A model generated the notes under the pieces. It made no database searches and was not told where the DNA came from. It worked only from the letters and a program-made list of their open reading frames with translations. Position numbers and translations under genes: made by a program. Of a stretch of DNA of 64,000 bases, positions 8,357-17,207 are shown one piece after another. The stretch's first letter is position 1. Each line of letters begins with the position of its first letter. The stretch spans positions 3,968,001-4,032,000 of the forward strand of contig NZ_CP177354.1 in NCBI RefSeq assembly GCF_046844695.1. Reading direction: 5' to 3'. The DNA is from Pokkaliibacter plantistimulans. Lineage in GTDB: Bacteria > Pseudomonadota > Gammaproteobacteria > Pseudomonadales > Balneatricaceae.

Positions 8357-9625
8357 GTGCCCCATCCCTTAACCCGCATCATTTGCCAGTATCTCGACAG
8401 CCCCGTTGAAACCCTGGCCAATCACAAGCCGCTAATCGATGAGATGTGCGCCATTCTGTGTAATATCACCGGCATGGATCTCAATCCCACGGTGATGTCA
8501 GAGCGTAATACAGCAACGGCAAAGGGGAATGCGGTGTCACCCGTCGTTGCCGGCCGTTGTGCCTGGGAAATACTGCGCAGCCAGGTATTTATACGGGGAG
8601 TATATGCCGCCATTCGCGAACGGCTGGATAGCCCGGATCGGGATGCTGACAGCACGCCGCTAAATATTCTCTATGCTGGCACCGGACCGTTTGGACTACT
8701 GATCGTGCCGCTGTTACCCCTGCTATCGGCAAAAGAGGTCCAGATCACCCTGCTGGATATCCATGATCGCTCGTTGACGCTGCTGAACAAGCTGATAGAT
8801 GAACTGGATGTCAGAGACCGTATTGCTGCCATCCACTGCACCGATATTCTCAAATGGCCTGCGCCAGTAGCTCACTATGATCTGGTTGTATCGGAAACCA
8901 TGACGGCCATGCTCAAGGCAGAACCACAGGTGGCGATATTTGCTCATCTGGTATCGGCGCTGAAGCCCAGCGGCAGCCTGATACCTGAGCAAATTCAGGT
9001 TAACGCCAGTCTGCTGGCCGCTGGTACATTCGATGAACAATCAGCGATTCCATTAGGCCGTATGTTCAGCCTTGACAGGCAGACTGCTCTGGCGATTGCT
9101 AGCGGTGATGAGCGTTGCTTCTCTGCGCAGCTGGTAATACTTGAACATCCTGCGCATTACACTGACTTGCAATTTACTACTGAGATCGTCGTCTATGGTG
9201 ACCATCGTCTTACTAGGGGACAGTGCTCACTGACCATGCCTTTTACCCGCCATAAAGTCCGACTGGAAATTGGCAGCACGCTGGAGTCTCGTTACGTATT
9301 GAATGACAGACCTGACTTCGAAATTCGCTACAAGGTCACCAATGCTGTGAACTATGACACCCCAGCAGACAGCTCAGACTGCAGCATGTTCGGCATTCCC
9401 CATGCAAAACGCCTGTGGCAAAAGGTTCAGCTACTGAAGCTGAACAGGCTTGACCCCGGCATAGTGCAGAGCGAACAGGATCTTGATCTGCAATGCTATC
9501 GGGCACTGGGTCTGCAGTATCCGGATGATTTGGCTGAGCTTTTTTCCAAAGATAGCCTCAGCGATTTTGAAAGCTGGGTGATGACAAGAAATCAGAGCCT
9601 CACCAATCACAGTGCTGTCTCCTGA
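8357..9625 (+). CDS. PRMT-like class I SAM-dependent methyltransferase
   Basis: A 422-aa protein. Residues about 102-112 (LYAGTGPFGLL) form the glycine-rich SAM motif I, TLLDIHD is the acidic post-I motif, and DLVVSETMTAMLKAEPQ resembles the double-E hairpin loop of protein arginine methyltransferases. The C-terminal 200 residues are beta-rich and could match the PRMT barrel. The start is GTG at 8357, chosen because a perfect GGAGGA ribosome site ends 6 bases upstream; an ATG at 8343 is out of frame. Single-gene unit. The substrate may be a protein or a small molecule. Confidence 0.65.
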   Translation: MPHPLTRIICQYLDSPVETLANHKPLIDEMCAILCNITGMDLNPTVMSERNTATAKGNAVSPVVAGRCAWEILRSQVFIRGVYAAIRERLDSPDRDADSTPLNILYAGTGPFGLLIVPLLPLLSAKEVQITLLDIHDRSLTLLNKLIDELDVRDRIAAIHCTDILKWPAPVAHYDLVVSETMTAMLKAEPQVAIFAHLVSALKPSGSLIPEQIQVNASLLAAGTFDEQSAIPLGRMFSLDRQTALAIASGDERCFSAQLVILEHPAHYTDLQFTTEIVVYGDHRLTRGQCSLTMPFTRHKVRLEIGSTLESRYVLNDRPDFEIRYKVTNAVNYDTPADSSDCSMFGIPHAKRLWQKVQLLKLNRLDPGIVQSEQDLDLQCYRALGLQYPDDLAELFSKDSLSDFESWVMTRNQSLTNHSAVS

Positions 9626-9760
9626 TAGCAATATGCTCACAATACGTGAGCCAGATAAGACAAAAAGTGCTGAGCTACGGAGTTGAGTCACCTGCTGAAT
9701 GAGCACTCCGACGTACTTTCAACACCGAATGATCACCGTGCAGCAAGTCGATTAGATATT

Positions 9761-9801
9761 CCAGAACAGGTGTTTTCTCTCGCAACAACCACCTGTTCTG
9801 G
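9761..9801. terminator. Inverted repeat between convergent genes, possible terminator
   Basis: A perfect 12-bp stem (CCAGAACAGGTG at 9761-9772 and CACCTGTTCTGG at 9790-9801) with a 17-nt loop lies between the methyltransferase stop and the Lrp gene stop. There is no clean T run on either side, so the terminator role is likely by position only. Confidence 0.5.
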
Positions 9802-9812
9802 CTGTTTATCAT

Positions 9813-10286
9813 TCAAGACTTCACCTCAATCGCCGTCTCGAATTTGTCCCGCTTCATGGATATCAGGGTGCGGAACTTTTTCATGTTGTCGTCCGCATGC
9901 AGCACCCGGTCACAGAATGCCTCATAGGCATCCATATCCGGCACCATCACGATCAGAACGAAGTCCACTTCGCCGGTCACCCGATAGCATTGTTTCACTT
10001 CAGGCGCGGCCACTGCCCGGTTCAGAAAGCGCTGGTACATGGCCTTGTTGTCACGCTCCATGATGACCTCTACCACCATATGCAGGCAGGGACCGAACTT
10101 CTCCGGTACCAGCAGTGCGACCTTCTTGTCGATATAACCCTCATCGGTCAGGCGCTTGACCCGTTTCAGGCAGGCCGGAGGCGACAACCCGACCTGCTCT
10201 GCCAGCTGCAGATTGGTGCAGCTGCAATCCTGTTGCAGGGTACTCAGAATGGCACGGTCAATACGATCCAGCTCCATCACACTCAC
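9813..10286 (-). CDS. Lrp/AsnC-family transcriptional regulator
   Basis: A 157-aa regulator of typical length. The N-terminal winged helix-turn-helix (LDRIDRAILSTLQQD, NLQLAEQVGLSPPACLKRVKRL, residues 5-45) is followed by an AsnC ligand-binding domain (residues 70-150) with the GEVDFVLIVMVPDMDAYEAF segment. It senses an amino acid or related metabolite and binds DNA as an octamer or dimer in this family. The gene is transcribed away from the Gate-domain gene at 10440 across an AT-rich region, so it probably controls that gene and itself. Confidence 0.93.
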   Translation of the reverse strand: MSVMELDRIDRAILSTLQQDCSCTNLQLAEQVGLSPPACLKRVKRLTDEGYIDKKVALLVPEKFGPCLHMVVEVIMERDNKAMYQRFLNRAVAAPEVKQCYRVTGEVDFVLIVMVPDMDAYEAFCDRVLHADDNMKKFRTLISMKRDKFETAIEVKS

Positions 10287-10385
10287 CTAATAAAATTTCT
10301 TTTAATTTAAATAAAACAAATTAAATAAAAAGAACTGACAACTTATCTGGAAATAATTTTTACCCGTCACGCTACACTGCCTGCA
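10287..10385. promoter_or_regulatory. AT-rich divergent promoter region
   Basis: The stretch 10288-10365 is far richer in A+T than its surroundings, with several TTTAAATTAAA-like runs, as is usual for Lrp-family binding regions. A possible plus-strand promoter is CTGACA (about 10335) with TACACT (about 10373). It lies between the Lrp gene and the divergent membrane protein gene. Confidence 0.5.
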
Positions 10386-10439
10386 ATGCCCACACCTGCC
10401 AATGGCTGCTCATTGGCACCCATCATTGAGGCCTTTGTT

Positions 10440-11423
10440 ATGTCGACGTTGCTGCGCTGTCGGAAGGAAGCGACCGCCCTGCTGGGAGAATCGCTCAGAG
10501 TGTACTGGGCCCTGCTGAAAGTCATGGTGCCCGCCTTACTGGCGGTCAAACTGCTGGATATGCTGGGCGGCACCGCGCTGCTGGGGAAACTGCTGTCGCC
10601 CCTGATGCAGCTGATGGGGCTGCCCGATAGCCTGGGTATTGTCTGGGCCACGGTGCTGCTGACCAATATCTACACGGCAATGATGGTCTTTCTGGATATT
10701 GCCGCTCATGAGACGCTGACCGGCGCCCAGATCACCATCATGGGTACGCTGCTGCTACTGGCACACTCGCTGCCAGTTGAAGGCGCCGTCGCCAAAGCCG
10801 CCGGTGTGTCGTGGCGCCTCACCCTGACTCTGCGCATCGGCGGCGCGCTGGTACTGGGCATGCTCCTGCACTGGTTCTACGCCGCTACTGGCTGGCTGCA
10901 GACACCGGGACAGGTACTGTGGAACCCGGCGGCCTCAGCAGACACCGGGGTGGTGGGATGGCTGATGGATCAGGTAGTCACCCTGCTGACTATTTTCCCC
11001 ATCATTTTGGCCTTGCTGACCCTGCTCAAAGTGCTGCGCTGGCTGGGTATCGAGCGGCTGATTCATGCTCTGCTGTTCCCGGTACTGCGCATTCTCGGTA
11101 TCGGCAAGGATGCCGCCAATGTCACCATCATCGGGGTCACCCTCGGGCTCAGCTACGGTGCAGGCATCCTGATTCGCGAAGCCCGTTCAGGTCAGCTGCA
11201 ACCGCGTGACATCATGTTGACCCTGTGTTTTCTCGGGCTGTGCCATAGCGTGATAGAAGACACCCTGCTGGTCGTGCTGATGGGGGCGGATCTGTCGGGC
11301 ATTCTCTGGGCACGTCTGCTGTTTGCGGTCGTGGTGATCGGCATTCTGGCGCGTTTGCCGTTTATGCGTCGCGTTGGAGTAACCCTGCCCTTGACGGTAA
11401 AGGAGTCATTTCGCGGCGACTAA
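10440..11423 (+). CDS. Nucleoside-recognition (Gate) domain membrane protein
   Basis: A 327-aa inner-membrane protein with about eight hydrophobic segments. The segments GTLLLLAHSLPVEGAVAK (about 100) and LCFLGLCHSVIEDTLLVVL (about 262) are the paired Gate-type repeats seen in nucleoside-recognition and spore-maturation A/B-like proteins; the conserved H-S-x-P/I-E-x signature occurs in both. The start at 10440 has a TTGAGG ribosome site 8 bases upstream; an in-frame ATG at 10386 has none. Transported substrate unknown; the divergent Lrp regulator suggests control by an amino acid or similar metabolite. Confidence 0.7.
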   Translation: MSTLLRCRKEATALLGESLRVYWALLKVMVPALLAVKLLDMLGGTALLGKLLSPLMQLMGLPDSLGIVWATVLLTNIYTAMMVFLDIAAHETLTGAQITIMGTLLLLAHSLPVEGAVAKAAGVSWRLTLTLRIGGALVLGMLLHWFYAATGWLQTPGQVLWNPAASADTGVVGWLMDQVVTLLTIFPIILALLTLLKVLRWLGIERLIHALLFPVLRILGIGKDAANVTIIGVTLGLSYGAGILIREARSGQLQPRDIMLTLCFLGLCHSVIEDTLLVVLMGADLSGILWARLLFAVVVIGILARLPFMRRVGVTLPLTVKESFRGD

Positions 11424-11445
11424 CAACCTAACAGGTCGTTGACGA

Positions 11446-12411
11446 TCAGGACTTCACCTTCAGTGCGGCCGCCAGCCCTGCGCTCAGCCCGGACATAAAG
11501 CGCTCCACCGTGCGGGTGTAGTCACCTTCTGTGCCCAGTTGCAGATTGATATCACGATGGGACAGATCCTCTCGCAGCACACGGCTGCTCACCTGCTGCT
11601 GTTGAGCTTTGCTGGCAAACCGCTCGGCTTCTTCACAGGAGGTCTGGCGGCGACTGGAACAGACCGCCAGAAAAGGGGCAGCCTGATGACCAAGATAAAG
11701 AATGGGTGAAACCTCTCGCCAGTAACCGGGGTCATCACCAAAGGCATCATCATAAAGCCGCAGGTGGCGGCTCGACATGATGCTTTCCACGTCCATCGCT
11801 GCGCTATCGAGCAGCACCGTGCCCAGCCAGGGCTTCAGCCCGAGGCTAGCAAAACGACCGGGGTCTGCACCAATCAGCGCGCTCAGATGCGCTCCGGCCG
11901 AGTGCCCCATCAGTACAATCTGCTGGCTGTCGCCGCCCCACTGCGCGGCATGCTGTTCGACATAGGCCAGCGCCCTGGCGACATAGTTGGCCTGCTGCAA
12001 TACCGACGTGTCGGGCAGCATCGGATAGTTGACAGTCACGAAGATCAGCCCGCGCGGCACCCAGCGTTCGATCTTGTTGACGACCACGCTGCGTGAATCC
12101 TTGTCCCCTCCCCGCCAGCCGCCACCATGGACCATCACAATCAAGGGCGCCTGATGGGGCTGATGCGGCAGATAGATATCCAGCCGTTCCTGGTCGGAAC
12201 TGCCGTAGGCCACGTTTTCCAGCACCTGCCCCTTGCTGGCACCGCCCCGCGCTTCCTGCTCTTCACTTTGTGCCTGACGCCGGGCCTGCCACAGCTCACG
12301 CAAAGGCCCGGCATGGCTCCACGGCGACAGCAGCGTGGGCGCTAGTAACAGCATAGCCAGCATGAAACGACTAACGGTGCGACGGTGAGTCCGCGGCTTT
12401 ACCCCGTTCAT
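11446..12411 (-). CDS. Exported alpha/beta-hydrolase, carboxylesterase type
   Basis: A 321-aa protein with an N-terminal signal peptide or anchor (hydrophobic LAMLLLAPTLLS, residues 17-28). MVHGGGWRGGD is the oxyanion-hole motif of the hormone-sensitive-lipase/esterase group and GHSAGA holds the nucleophilic serine; SHRDIN near the C terminus may hold the catalytic histidine. The chosen start at 12411 gives a clean signal sequence and lies 4 bases after the stop of the GFA gene, so the two are one operon. Substrate unknown; probably a periplasmic ester. Confidence 0.75.
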   Translation of the reverse strand: MNGVKPRTHRRTVSRFMLAMLLLAPTLLSPWSHAGPLRELWQARRQAQSEEQEARGGASKGQVLENVAYGSSDQERLDIYLPHQPHQAPLIVMVHGGGWRGGDKDSRSVVVNKIERWVPRGLIFVTVNYPMLPDTSVLQQANYVARALAYVEQHAAQWGGDSQQIVLMGHSAGAHLSALIGADPGRFASLGLKPWLGTVLLDSAAMDVESIMSSRHLRLYDDAFGDDPGYWREVSPILYLGHQAAPFLAVCSSRRQTSCEEAERFASKAQQQQVSSRVLREDLSHRDINLQLGTEGDYTRTVERFMSGLSAGLAAALKVKS

Positions 12412-12415
12412 GGTG

Positions 12416-12799
12416 TTATTCCATCTCATCCAAAAGCGAAGGCAACCAGCAGGCACGCGTATCCAGATGCAGGTCAGTGATATGTTCCGGCCTGTAAGGC
12501 GTATCAAAGGTGCCCATGGCGATCGCCACCCGATCCGGAGCACGGTGTGGATCACTCCACTCCAGACTGGAGCCGCAGTCGCTGCAAAACCGGCGCAGTA
12601 CCGTGCCGGAGGAGTTGTAGGTCTTGAGTTTGTCGAGCCCGGTCAAATAGACCAGATCGTCGCGGGCAACGTTGGCGTAGGTGGCAAACGCAGCACCGTG
12701 TTGCTTCTGACACATGGTGCAATGGCAGTGAGATGCCCGCAGCGGTTCACTGCGGACTTCATAGGTAATAGCGCCACAAAGACAGCTGCCGTGATACAT
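12416..12799 (-). CDS. GFA/CENP-V family zinc protein
   Basis: A 127-aa protein with the GFA fold: SCLCGAITYEV (residues 4-14) supplies the first Cys pair, HCHCTMCQKQHGAAF (about 24-38) the second set, and RFCSDCGSSLEW the last zinc ligands. Family members were named for glutathione-dependent formaldehyde activation, but that activity is doubtful for most. The start at 12799 has a GGGAG ribosome site at 8 bases and begins directly before the first Cys motif. It is the first gene of a two-gene operon with the esterase. Confidence 0.9.
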   Translation of the reverse strand: MYHGSCLCGAITYEVRSEPLRASHCHCTMCQKQHGAAFATYANVARDDLVYLTGLDKLKTYNSSGTVLRRFCSDCGSSLEWSDPHRAPDRVAIAMGTFDTPYRPEHITDLHLDTRACWLPSLLDEME

Positions 12800-12870
12800 G
12801 ATGTACGCTCCCGCCAGGGGTGGTTTTTTTGTCCTACAATGTTGTCCCAACACTGCCTAAGCATAGCCCT

Positions 12871-12924
12871 GCTCTGAATAACTGCCATGCTCTCAATAAC
12901 TGCCATGCTCTCAATAACTGCCAT
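12871..12924. repeat. Three tandem copies of an 18-bp unit
   Basis: The unit GCTCTCAATAACTGCCAT occurs at 12871-12888 (one change), 12889-12906 and 12907-12924, head to tail, upstream of the GFA gene. It is probably a slippage-type variable number repeat; a role in expression of the GFA operon is possible but unsupported. Confidence 0.95.
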
Positions 12925-13164
12925 ATTAGGGGCGTCTGGCCGAACGGTGATCGGTTATCTGTGATCCATCGAGACGGACAGTTCCCTTATTCTGCCTGAC
13001 CGTCTGATATGCAGATTGCTTCATGCATGCAGCCAACTGTTTCACCGACTGTTTATTCCTGTGAAAGCGGCTGTCTATTCCTGTGACAGCGGCTACACTG
13101 TCGCCGACATCAGCCTCACCGGCGCGACGTTGTATGCGCTTGCTACGCCATCCAAAGGTGCTCC

Positions 13165-13968
13165 ATGGACCTCGAACTCGTCTTCCTCTGTGCCCTGACT
13201 TTCGTCATCCACCTGATCAGCACGCTGGCATTTGCCGTGCGTATTTCCGGTGTGCGCACCCGCCGTATTGCCATCTCCTTTTCGCTCTTCAACGTGCTGG
13301 TGCTGGTCTCCCGCATCGCCAACTCCTTTCAGGGGCCGTTTCTGGCCAAACGCATTGAAGAAAACATTCATGCCGGTCTGGGTCAGGACATGCTGGGCGA
13401 CTTTCGCTGGTTGCTGGCCTCAGCGGCACTGGCCACGCTGGTGGGTGCAGTACTGATCCCCACCTTCCAGCGGCTGTTCAGCTCGGCGGTGGTGCACTTT
13501 CAGAACCACCGCTCAGTACCCAGCCTGATCGGCTATGCCATTCGCAACAGCGACTGGGATGGCCTGAAGGAAATGGCCCGCCTGCCCACCCGCGAAATTC
13601 TTGTCGGCATGAAGCAGAGCCGCGAAGTGCCGTTGAGGGTGATCGCCATGAATATCGGCGTCTCGGCCCTGTGGACCATCGGCGTGCTGGCGTCCCTCTA
13701 CGCCGGTTTTATCAACCCTGACGTGCGCATGACCTCCAGCAACCTGTCCGCCATCATCAACGGTGTTGCCACCATCATGATGTACGTTTTTGTTGACCCG
13801 CATATGTCACTGATGACCGATGACGTGATGGACAACCGCATGACCGAAGCCCGCTTTCGCCGTGGCATTGCCTGGCTGGTAGCCAGTCGCTTTGTTGGCA
13901 CGCTATTGGCACAGGTGCTGCTGGTGCCTGCCACCCTGTTGATTGTATATGTCGCCGAACGCATGTAA
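13165..13968 (+). CDS. Amj-type lipid II flippase family protein
   Basis: A 267-aa polytopic membrane protein with about six hydrophobic segments. Its sequence agrees with the Amj (DUF2837) family: RTRRIAISFSLFNVLVLVSR near residue 31, the NSFQGPFLAKRIE segment just after, and VFVDPHMSLMTDDVMDNR near 210. Bacillus Amj translocates lipid II across the cytoplasmic membrane as an alternative to MurJ. Whether this Gram-negative member flips lipid II is inference from the family. It stands with an exported protein of unknown function 210 bases downstream. Confidence 0.75.
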   Translation: MDLELVFLCALTFVIHLISTLAFAVRISGVRTRRIAISFSLFNVLVLVSRIANSFQGPFLAKRIEENIHAGLGQDMLGDFRWLLASAALATLVGAVLIPTFQRLFSSAVVHFQNHRSVPSLIGYAIRNSDWDGLKEMARLPTREILVGMKQSREVPLRVIAMNIGVSALWTIGVLASLYAGFINPDVRMTSSNLSAIINGVATIMMYVFVDPHMSLMTDDVMDNRMTEARFRRGIAWLVASRFVGTLLAQVLLVPATLLIVYVAERM

Positions 13969-14178
13969 CGTGGCCACCTTCAGAACAGGTTCATGATCCT
14001 GCTGCCAGCACGAAATGCAGCGTGACTGGCTGCCGGCACACAACAGATTGTGAACAGGTGATTTGTAATGCCCCAAGGTTGGGGCTCCCACTTCGACAGT
14101 GAAGCCTGTACCCGGGTGACTACCTGACCGGCTTCAGCTGTCGCTGCTGGTCCAGACTGCCAAGATGGATAACCGGAC

Positions 14179-15075
14179 ATGCTGACCCCGCTCTTACCCC
14201 GTGCCTGCTTTGCGCATCACAGCAGCGCCAACCGCTGGCCACTGGCCCTGACATTGAGTGTGATCTTGCTGTGGCTCACCGTACTGATACCGCTTCGTCA
14301 GGCACAGGCGGTGACACCCCCACCCAGCTCCCCGGTCAAGAAGCTGTTTGTCGCTTCCCACATCGATGACTTCCTGATCGCCATGGAAGACAAGAAGAGC
14401 CTACTGATTCGCATGTCGCGTAATCTGCCCGGCAGCCAGCCGCCGGTCGCGACCGAAGAGGCCGCCACCACCGCGATGTTTGCTGACATTTTCGTCAAGG
14501 AGCAGATGTCGGCTGTGGCGCAGGACTATCTGGTCCAGCATTACGATCCGGTGGTCGCACAGGGTGCTCTGACCTTTGCCCGCACGCCCATGGCAGCCAG
14601 ACTGATATTGCTAGAAGCTGAAGCCAGTCTGCCTGAACACCGCGAAGCCATGCGCAACTACCTCAACACCATGCAGAACCATATCCCCAGCCAGCAGCGT
14701 GTGGCTACGCTCTATCAGCTGGACAGCCTGACGCATTCTTCGCGCTGGATGGCGAGCATTCTGCAGTTGATCGCCAGTGGTCTGGAAACACAGGTGCAGA
14801 GCAAGACCGAGTACAAGCTGATCAACAAAGACCGGCTGGTTGAGTTGATCAATGGCCTGAAAGAGCAAAGCAAGAGCTATCTGGAATCCCGCCCTGGGGT
14901 GCAGTTCCTCGCTTATGCCTATCGCGACGTACCTGATGCCACGCTGGCCGACTATGCCCAGCAGCTGCAAACCAAGGAAGCGGCCTGGTTTATGAAGGTC
15001 ACCAAGAAAGCACTGATCGAAGCCATCAAGCCCAGCATCAATCTCTATACCGCACGCTTCGTGGAGCAGCTCTAA
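14179..15075 (+). CDS. Exported protein of unknown function
   Basis: A 298-aa protein with a long N-terminal hydrophobic segment (ALTLSVILLWLTVLIPL, residues 22-38) followed by RQAQA, consistent with a signal peptide cleaved near residue 44. The mature part is helical and charged, and contains QDYLVQHYDPVVAQGALTF, somewhat reminiscent of the DUF2059 type but not a convincing match. It may share a transcript with the Amj-like gene upstream. I do not recognise the family. Confidence 0.7.
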   Translation: MLTPLLPRACFAHHSSANRWPLALTLSVILLWLTVLIPLRQAQAVTPPPSSPVKKLFVASHIDDFLIAMEDKKSLLIRMSRNLPGSQPPVATEEAATTAMFADIFVKEQMSAVAQDYLVQHYDPVVAQGALTFARTPMAARLILLEAEASLPEHREAMRNYLNTMQNHIPSQQRVATLYQLDSLTHSSRWMASILQLIASGLETQVQSKTEYKLINKDRLVELINGLKEQSKSYLESRPGVQFLAYAYRDVPDATLADYAQQLQTKEAAWFMKVTKKALIEAIKPSINLYTARFVEQL

Positions 15076-15100
15076 CAGCCTGTTCAGCGGCTTAACTAAC

Positions 15101-15135
15101 GCCGCTGCACCCCGGTACGATGCCGGTGCAGCGGC
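15101..15135. terminator. Inverted repeat between convergent genes, possible terminator
   Basis: A perfect 11-bp stem (GCCGCTGCACC at 15101-15111, GGTGCAGCGGC at 15125-15135) with a 13-nt loop lies between the stops at 15075 and 15168. No T run follows on either strand. Confidence 0.5.
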
Positions 15136-15167
15136 AACGACTGTTCAGAGCCTGTTTACGATCTGTG

Positions 15168-17030
15168 CTACTGCGCTGCCGCCAGCGCTTCCACCGCCTT
15201 GATATCCGCCACCCCTTTGGCAAAACGCCATTGTGGATCGTTATATACGGTCCCCATCCAGCGGCTGATCAGGGTCTGATATTCCCGTTGCTGGCGATAA
15301 CGTCCGATAAAGTCATTGATGGCCTGCAACAGACTCAGGTTGCCTGCCTGTCTGCCGACCGCCACAGAATAGAACCACAACTCGGGGCTGAGATTACCCG
15401 GCAGCACTTCCATCTTGCCGCGCCAGGGGCTGGCATCACCGTAGCAAGCCCAATGATAGATCGGCAGGTCCACCGCAAAGGCATCGACAACGCCGTTGGC
15501 CAGACAGTCATGAATCTGGCTCTGATCGTTATAGGTCAGCAGATTGGCCAGCTGCACCTTGCCACCCGCCACATGACGGTTGGCGCCCCAGCGCAGACCG
15601 GCATCCTCCAGCACCTGCATGGCGGCAGGGTCATTGATACAGCCCAAGACCTTACTTTCCAGATCCTTCAGGCCAGCAATACGCCCGTCTCCCTGACGTT
15701 TGGCCAGTACATAGGGCAGGAATACATAAGGCTGGGAAAAGGCCACCTGATCGTAGCCCGGCATCGGCGGCATGGCGCTCCACACCAGATCGACCTCTGC
15801 TTCTCCACGCTTAGGCCCCGCTTCGAGTAACTGCAGGCAGCGGTCCCACGGGTGTTCGACAAACCGGCATTTCACCCCAAGCCACTGGGCAAAGGCCTGC
15901 GCCAGCTCGGCATCAAGCCCCTGCAACGGCGCGCTGGCACTGGGGTGGAATGACACGCCGACAAACGCCGGTTCAATGGCGATGCGTATTTCGCCACGCT
16001 GTCTGATCGCCTGCAGCCGGTCAAACCCTTTGCCGGTATGCAAATGCTCCAGATGCAGAAGACGCTCAATGGCACCCTCTGCACGCGAGTCCCCCTGACG
16101 ACCCGGCTCTTGCAGAGCATCCGACAGGTCGGCCAGCAACTGCTGCCCCCACTGGCTCTTACCAGTGACCTGCTGCTGCGCACCGTGGCTCAAGCCCAGC
16201 GTCGCCTCGATAATCCGGTTGTTGCTGTCCACCTCATTGAGCGAACTGCTGATCTCATCAAGCAGATGGTTGATGCTGTCCAGTGACTGCTTGACCTGCA
16301 CAGCAAGCTCGCCCAGCTGATGATCGGAACTGTTCAGTATCGCCCCCAACCGGTCACTAACGATGGCCAGATCCATCTGCTGGTAGGCTTCCTGCGTGCT
16401 GGACTGGGTGCGCATGGCCAGGTCGCGAATCTCGCTGGCCACCACAGCAAACCCCCGCCCCGACTCCCCTGCATGGGCAGCTTCGATAGCCGCGTTGATA
16501 GACAGCAGCTGAACTGTCTTGCCTACCTCCTCAATGGACTTGATCACAGACAGCGCCCCGGATGAACGCTCGTTGATCAGGGCCTGCAAGTCAGCAAACT
16601 GGCTGGAAAACAGCCGGGTAGTCTCGCCCAGCTCCTGTTCTATTTCAGTGCGCAGCGCCTTGGCGTTGTCACCGCTGTGCTGCAAAAAGCCGCGTGTACG
16701 TTCGACAAAGGCATGCTGTTCGGCGGTGCGCGCTTCAATCTCACCAAGGGTAGACGACAGCACGGTCAACGCCTGTTGCCCATGACGCTGTAACGCCTGC
16801 AACCGCTGCACCAGCACAGACATAGCCACATCGCTTTGACTACCTGCACGTTCATCGGACGCAGTGGTGCTCAGCAATCTTTCACGCAGGGCTTGCGGCA
16901 TCTGCTCAGCCCCCAGCAGCAGGGCCTTGTCAATCTCACCGCGGCAGAGCGCGTCCTGCCAGCTGGGTTCTGCATCACTGTTGGTTAACGACTGATAGCG
17001 GGAATTGATCCAGCTCGCCATGAACGTCAT
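15168..17030 (-). CDS. Soluble chemoreceptor: MCP signalling domain fused to a family 3 solute-binding domain
   Basis: A 620-aa protein with no signal peptide and no membrane segment. Residues about 55-330 are coiled-coil and contain the methyl-accepting chemotaxis hairpin tip (LLSINAAIEAAHAGESGRGF near 185), which contacts CheA and CheW. Residues about 345-605 form an SBP_bac_3-like domain (GEIRIAIEP, DAELAQAFAQWLG, VDLVWSAMPPM). In normal chemoreceptors the sensor is N-terminal and periplasmic; here it is C-terminal and should be cytoplasmic. It would therefore sense an internal amino-acid-like ligand. The tip differs a little from consensus (VQLLSINAAI for TNLLALNAAI). Single gene, divergent from the amidotransferase. 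Confidence 0.85.
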   Translation of the reverse strand: MTFMASWINSRYQSLTNSDAEPSWQDALCRGEIDKALLLGAEQMPQALRERLLSTTASDERAGSQSDVAMSVLVQRLQALQRHGQQALTVLSSTLGEIEARTAEQHAFVERTRGFLQHSGDNAKALRTEIEQELGETTRLFSSQFADLQALINERSSGALSVIKSIEEVGKTVQLLSINAAIEAAHAGESGRGFAVVASEIRDLAMRTQSSTQEAYQQMDLAIVSDRLGAILNSSDHQLGELAVQVKQSLDSINHLLDEISSSLNEVDSNNRIIEATLGLSHGAQQQVTGKSQWGQQLLADLSDALQEPGRQGDSRAEGAIERLLHLEHLHTGKGFDRLQAIRQRGEIRIAIEPAFVGVSFHPSASAPLQGLDAELAQAFAQWLGVKCRFVEHPWDRCLQLLEAGPKRGEAEVDLVWSAMPPMPGYDQVAFSQPYVFLPYVLAKRQGDGRIAGLKDLESKVLGCINDPAAMQVLEDAGLRWGANRHVAGGKVQLANLLTYNDQSQIHDCLANGVVDAFAVDLPIYHWACYGDASPWRGKMEVLPGNLSPELWFYSVAVGRQAGNLSLLQAINDFIGRYRQQREYQTLISRWMGTVYNDPQWRFAKGVADIKAVEALAAAQ

Positions 17031-17207
17031 GCCTGCCTCCTTTTCCTCACAGTAAAAAATTATTAAGCAAAAAGCAGACCGTCAGCCCAACTGCGACTAT
17101 GCTTGGCGAAGTGCCCAATGAGTCAAATTCACTGTTATAAGCGCGCTCACGACCTCGCCGGCGAGAGTCAGCAACATCGTGAGTCCATCCCTACGGAGAG
17201 CTAACTG

